33,796 bases of DNA, from contig LXQE01000148.1 in assembly GCA_003326195.1 (NCBI GenBank), forward strand, positions 1-33,796, given 5' to 3'. The stretch is from Nostoc punctiforme NIES-2108. Its GTDB lineage: Bacteria > Cyanobacteriota > Cyanobacteriia > Cyanobacteriales > Nostocaceae. The notes under the pieces were generated by a model, which worked only from the letters and a program-made list of their open reading frames with translations, was not told the origin of the DNA and did no database searches. Each line of letters starts with the position of its first letter. Position 1 is the stretch's first letter. The position numbers were made by a program, and so were the translations under genes. Shown one piece after another: positions 30,781 to 33,796 of the stretch.

Positions 30781-33439
30781 GCTGCTCTTGCGCTCGGTGT
30801 TCAGCATTTTGGAGAATTAGCGCGGCGACTAATCCTGTCCAGCCTGTTTGATGACTGGCTCCAATACCCGCCCCGTTATCTCCATGAAAGTATTCGTGGA
30901 ATAAAATATAGTTACGCCAATGGGGATCGGATTGAAATATTTCCAGACCGCCATATACCGGACGACGACCGGCAGGATCTTGCTCAAAGATCGCAACTAG
31001 GCGATGAGAAAGGGCGATCGCTATTTCCTTTAATGTCATTTCTTGCCCGGAACCTGTGGGATATTCCACCTTCAAGCTATCTCCGAAGTAATCATAAAAC
31101 CTCCACAATGATTCAATAATTAAGTAGTTTACCGGGAACCAAATCGGGCCACGCCAGTTAGAGTTACCGCCAAACAAACCTGTGGTAGATTCGGCGGGTT
31201 CGTAACGAACACAGTAATCATGTTCGCCTTGATGTAAAACATAAGGATCTTTGAGGTGATGCTTGGAAATGGCGCGAATTCCGTAATCACTCAAGAATTC
31301 ATTCTCATCTAGCATCCGTTGCAGAATACGTTTTAACTTTGTCTTGTAAGCGATCGCTAACAGTCTTCTCGCGCCTACCCCTGGTGTTTCCATACAGGCG
31401 ACATTATCCTTTAAATCTGGGCGATTGCGGATGAACCATTCCATCCGACGCTTGAAGCCGGGAAAACACTGTAAAGTTTCTAATTCCAGCACTATGACAG
31501 CGTGAAGGGGAATTAACCCAACCATTGAGCGCACTTTCACCGGAAATTGCCGTCCATCGGGTAAATGCAGGGCATCGTAGTAAAAGCCGTCTTCTTCATT
31601 CCACAGCGAAATCTCTGAATTCCCAATGCCGTCAATGGCATCAGCAATGTAGAGAAAATGCTCGAAGAACTTGCTGGCAATGTCTTCGTAGGTAGAATCT
31701 TCCTTGGCGAGTTCCAGGGCGATCGCTAGCATATTTAAACAGTACATTCCCATCCAGCTTGTACCATCTGCTTGATTGAGATGGCCGCCTGTAGGTAGTT
31801 CATTGCTGCGGTCAAATACCCCTATGTTGTCCAGCCCCAAAAATCCACCCTGAAATACGTTCTTACCTTCTATATCTTTGCGATTTACCCACCAAGTAAA
31901 ATTCAGCAACAGTTTGTGAAAGACCTTTTCTAGAAAAGCGCGATCGGCTTTTTTACAAGACTTCTGCTCGATTTGATAAACCCGCAAAGCTGCCCACGCC
32001 TGCACGGGGGGATTAACATCACCAAATGCCCATTCGTAAGCAGGTAATTGACCATTGGGCTGCATATACCATTCTCGTGTCAGACGGTCAAGCTGCAACT
32101 TGGCAAAACTTGGATCGATGACAGCTAAGGGAATCAAATGAAATGCTAGATCCCAAGCAGCAAACCAAGGGTATTCCCATTTGTCTGGCATTGAGAGGAT
32201 ATCTTCACTGAAAAGAGAAATCCACTCATGGTTGCGTCCAGCCTGTCGTTCTAGTGGAGGTGGCGGTTGTTGGGGATCGCCCTTGAGCCAGTCATGGACG
32301 ACATAGTTATAATACTGCTTGCTCCATAGCAAGCCGGCAAAGGCTTGGCGCTGAATATTGCGCTCATCTTCTGACACGGGAAAGGGAGAAATGCCCTGAT
32401 AAAATTCATCAGCTTCAGCAATGCGTGTCTGGAAAATTGTGTCAAAATCTTTGCCAAAAGGTTCTGTCAGTGTTGGCACATCACTCAACCGCAATAGCAC
32501 AACTTTAGTTTCACCTGGATTGATAGTTAATTTATAGTGAGAGGCAAACTTTGTACCTATACATTTGGGATTGACGGCTGCTGTTTCCCCATTTACAACA
32601 TACTCATTAATCCCATCTTTGACATAAGGTGAGTCATTCTTGTAACCAAATAATCGTTCGGAATTCGTTTCATTGTCGGTAAACAGAAGTTCTGTATCTC
32701 CTTGGCAGTAAAGCCAGCGAGTTCCCAGGTGAGAATTCTCGGCTTCAATTAAACTGAAGTTGGAATCTGAGCTAACCACTTTCATAAAAGGTTTCTCAAT
32801 TTCGGGATTCCAAGCCCAGATATTCCGAAACCAGAGTGTTGGCAGTAGGTGGAGTGTACTGACTTGGGAACTGCGATTAGCGATCGCAATTTGAATTAAA
32901 ATATCTTCCGGTGTGGCTTTGGCATACTCGACAAAAACATCAAAATAACGGTTCTCGGCAAAGATCCCCGTATCAAGTAGCTCAAACTCCGGTTCAAATT
33001 TGCTTCTGCGCCGATTTTCGTCTACCAGTTGCGTGTAGGGAAATGCTTGTTGGGGATACTTGTACAAGCATTTCATGTAGGAATGGGTGGGCGTATTGTC
33101 AAGATAAAAGTAATACTCTTTAACATCCTCACCGTGATTACCTTCTGTGCCCGTTAGCCCAAACAGTCGTTCTTTGAGAATCGGATCGTTGCCATTCCAC
33201 AGAGCGATCGCAAAACACAAACGCTGCCGACTATCAGAAATACCAGCAATGCCATCTTCGCCCCAACGATAAACACGCGATCGGGCATGATCGTGAGGAA
33301 AATAATCCCAAGCAGAACCGTCGCGGCTGTAATCCTCCCGTACCGTACCCCATTGGCGATCGCTGAGATAAGGCCCCCAGCGTTTCCAGTAGGCAACACG
33401 TTCTCGATCCTGCTGCAATCTTACTTCTTCTGGAGTCAC
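30767..33439 (-). CDS. GH63/MGH1-like glycoside hydrolase, 890 residues
   Basis: The protein has an N-terminal beta-sandwich-like region ([24 protein letters not shown], then [27 protein letters not shown]) and a C-terminal alpha/alpha barrel. The barrel is marked by [45 protein letters not shown] and [22 protein letters not shown]. These are features of the MGH1-like/GH63 clan, which includes alpha-glucosidases and mannosylglycerate or glucosylglycerate hydrolases. There is no signal peptide, so it should be cytoplasmic. It is the first gene of an overlapping operon with the channel and the GMC enzyme. An upstream minisatellite lies within 80 bp of its start. Hydrolysis of a compatible-solute glycoside is a reasonable guess, not shown by the sequence. 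Confidence 0.85.
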   Translation of the reverse strand: MTPEEVRLQQDRERVAYWKRWGPYLSDRQWGTVREDYSRDGSAWDYFPHDHARSRVYRWGEDGIAGISDSRQRLCFAIALWNGNDPILKERLFGLTGTEGNHGEDVKEYYFYLDNTPTHSYMKCLYKYPQQAFPYTQLVDENRRRSKFEPEFELLDTGIFAENRYFDVFVEYAKATPEDILIQIAIANRSSQVSTLHLLPTLWFRNIWAWNPEIEKPFMKVVSSDSNFSLIEAENSHLGTRWLYCQGDTELLFTDNETNSERLFGYKNDSPYVKDGINEYVVNGETAAVNPKCIGTKFASHYKLTINPGETKVVLLRLSDVPTLTEPFGKDFDTIFQTRIAEADEFYQGISPFPVSEDERNIQRQAFAGLLWSKQYYNYVVHDWLKGDPQQPPPPLERQAGRNHEWISLFSEDILSMPDKWEYPWFAAWDLAFHLIPLAVIDPSFAKLQLDRLTREWYMQPNGQLPAYEWAFGDVNPPVQAWAALRVYQIEQKSCKKADRAFLEKVFHKLLLNFTWWVNRKDIEGKNVFQGGFLGLDNIGVFDRSNELPTGGHLNQADGTSWMGMYCLNMLAIALELAKEDSTYEDIASKFFEHFLYIADAIDGIGNSEISLWNEEDGFYYDALHLPDGRQFPVKVRSMVGLIPLHAVIVLELETLQCFPGFKRRMEWFIRNRPDLKDNVACMETPGVGARRLLAIAYKTKLKRILQRMLDENEFLSDYGIRAISKHHLKDPYVLHQGEHDYCVRYEPAESTTGLFGGNSNWRGPIWFPVNYLIIESLWRFYDYFGDSLKVEYPTGSGQEMTLKEIAIALSHRLVAIFEQDPAGRRPVYGGLEIFQSDPHWRNYILFHEYFHGDNGAGIGASHQTGWTGLVAALILQNAEHRAQEQHGNI

Positions 33440-33453
33440 GTCGCTTCGCTCCG

Positions 33454-33508
33454 AATTAAAAATTAAAAATTAAAAATGGGCATTGGGCATGGGGCATTGG
33501 GCATTGGC
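33454..33508. repeat. Heptanucleotide tandem repeats (ATTAAAA, then GGGCATT)
   Basis: Three ATTAAAA units (about 33454-33477) run into GGGCATT/GGGCAT(G) units (about 33478-33508). Such short tandemly repeated heptamers are characteristic of filamentous cyanobacterial intergenic DNA. They separate the glycosidase start at 33439 from the 21-bp minisatellite. Confidence 0.75.
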
Positions 33509-33796
33509 AATGAGGCTTTGAACTCCATTAAAGAGTCTTTGAACTCCATTAATGAGTCTTTGAACTCCATTAATGAGGCTTTGAACTCCATTAATGAGGC
33601 TTTGAACTCCATTAATGAGGCTTTGAACTCCGCTAATGAGTCTTTGAACTCCATTAATGAGTCTTTGAACTCCATTAATGAGGCTTTGAACTCCATTAAT
33701 GAGGCTTTGAACTCCATTAATGAGGCTTTGAACTCCATTAATGAGTCTTTGAACTTCATTAATGAGCTTTCTGAACTCCACTCCTCTGCCCCATGC
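33476..33796 (+). CDS. Possible coiled-coil protein encoded by the minisatellite, running off the window
   Basis: An ATG at 33476 opens a plus-strand frame that stays open for 107 codons to the window edge. It begins MGIGHGALGIGNEALNSI, then twelve LNSINEA/S heptads, then LSELHSSAPC. Leu and Ile at heptad positions a and d with polar residues elsewhere are what a coiled coil requires. Against it: no ribosome-binding site, and the start lies in low-complexity DNA. The 3' end is unseen. It may be a real repeat protein or a chance translation of the repeat. Confidence 0.25.
   Translation, partial: MGIGHGALGIGNEALNSIKESLNSINESLNSINEALNSINEALNSINEALNSANESLNSINESLNSINEALNSINEALNSINEALNSINESLNFINELSELHSSAPC
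33516..33767. repeat. 21-bp minisatellite, 12 tandem copies
   Basis: Twelve consecutive 21-bp units start at 33516 and continue to 33767, followed by a degenerate partial unit. Differences are few: GAGG versus GAGT at the unit end, CCGC in unit 6, TTC in unit 12. Because 21 is divisible by three, whole frames stay open. The plus strand encodes repeated LNSINEA/LNSINES; the minus strand encodes repeated SLMEFKA and, in another frame, GVQSLIN. There are no unique spacers, so it is not a CRISPR array. Confidence 0.9.

Noticed and set aside
33516..33767. Tandem repeats considered as a CRISPR array
   Set aside because: Units are contiguous 21-mers with no unique spacers, and no cas genes are nearby.
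33463..33781. Two overlapping minus-strand ORFs through the minisatellite (MEFKASL and GVQSLIN repeats)
   Set aside because: They are alternative readings of the same 21-bp repeat. The heptad pattern is less regular than on the plus strand and there is no start context.

Overview
The window looks like chromosomal DNA from a filamentous, Nostoc/Anabaena-type cyanobacterium. The sequence evidence is the many HIP1 octamers (GCGATCGC), heptanucleotide tandem repeats (ATTAAAA and GGGCATT types), short GCGATGCCTGCGG-type dispersed palindromes, and a RppA/RppB-type two-component pair. The taxonomic placement is inference.

Left part (1-10.8 kb, almost all genes on the minus strand): a sulfur-scavenging island that is partly decaying. 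It has three lipoprotein substrate-binding proteins of the sulfonate/nitrate/taurine class, a class II aldolase/adducin-like protein, an SfnG-like flavin monooxygenase and an SfnB-like acyl-CoA-dehydrogenase-fold oxidoreductase. No ABC permease or ATPase is present. Between these lie relics: an FAD oxidoreductase cut off by an IS630-family element at the left edge, a MetQ/NlpA lipoprotein fragment, a methyltransferase broken by a short dispersed repeat, and two pieces of a duplicated binding-protein gene. Two of the binding-protein genes are preceded by nearly identical long palindromes centred on TCGATCGA, which look like a shared operator.

Middle part (11-26 kb): a sensor kinase/response regulator pair (rppB, rppA) read leftwards, then three large NRPS genes read rightwards. 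NRPS1 is C-A-PCP-TE. NRPS2 is C-A-PCP. NRPS3 is TubC-type docking domain-C-A-N-methyltransferase-PCP. The thioesterase sits in the first gene, so gene order and assembly order probably differ. Specificity residues read as a hydrophobic/aromatic residue for NRPS1, an Ile/Val type for NRPS2 and the classical Leu code for NRPS3, whose Leu would be N-methylated. My working model is NRPS2 -> NRPS3 -> NRPS1, giving a small peptide with N-methyl-Leu. NRPS1 carries three short in-frame insertions in its condensation domain that its two neighbours lack. Two of them match dispersed repeats, and one of those is the same repeat that kills the methyltransferase gene at 8.9 kb.

Right part (26-33.8 kb): a largely non-coding stretch with a possible 45-residue membrane protein and a Rieske oxygenase relic, then an Old Yellow Enzyme alkene reductase. 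This is followed by a tightly overlapping three-gene minus-strand operon (GH63/MGH1-like glycosidase, MIP-family channel, GMC oxidoreductase) ending in a strong hairpin terminator. Upstream of that operon is a 12-copy, 21-bp minisatellite that is open in several reading frames. One plus-strand frame spells an ideal coiled-coil heptad and starts at an ATG.

No rRNA, tRNA or CRISPR array was recognised. All family assignments come from reading motifs by eye; no database search was possible.
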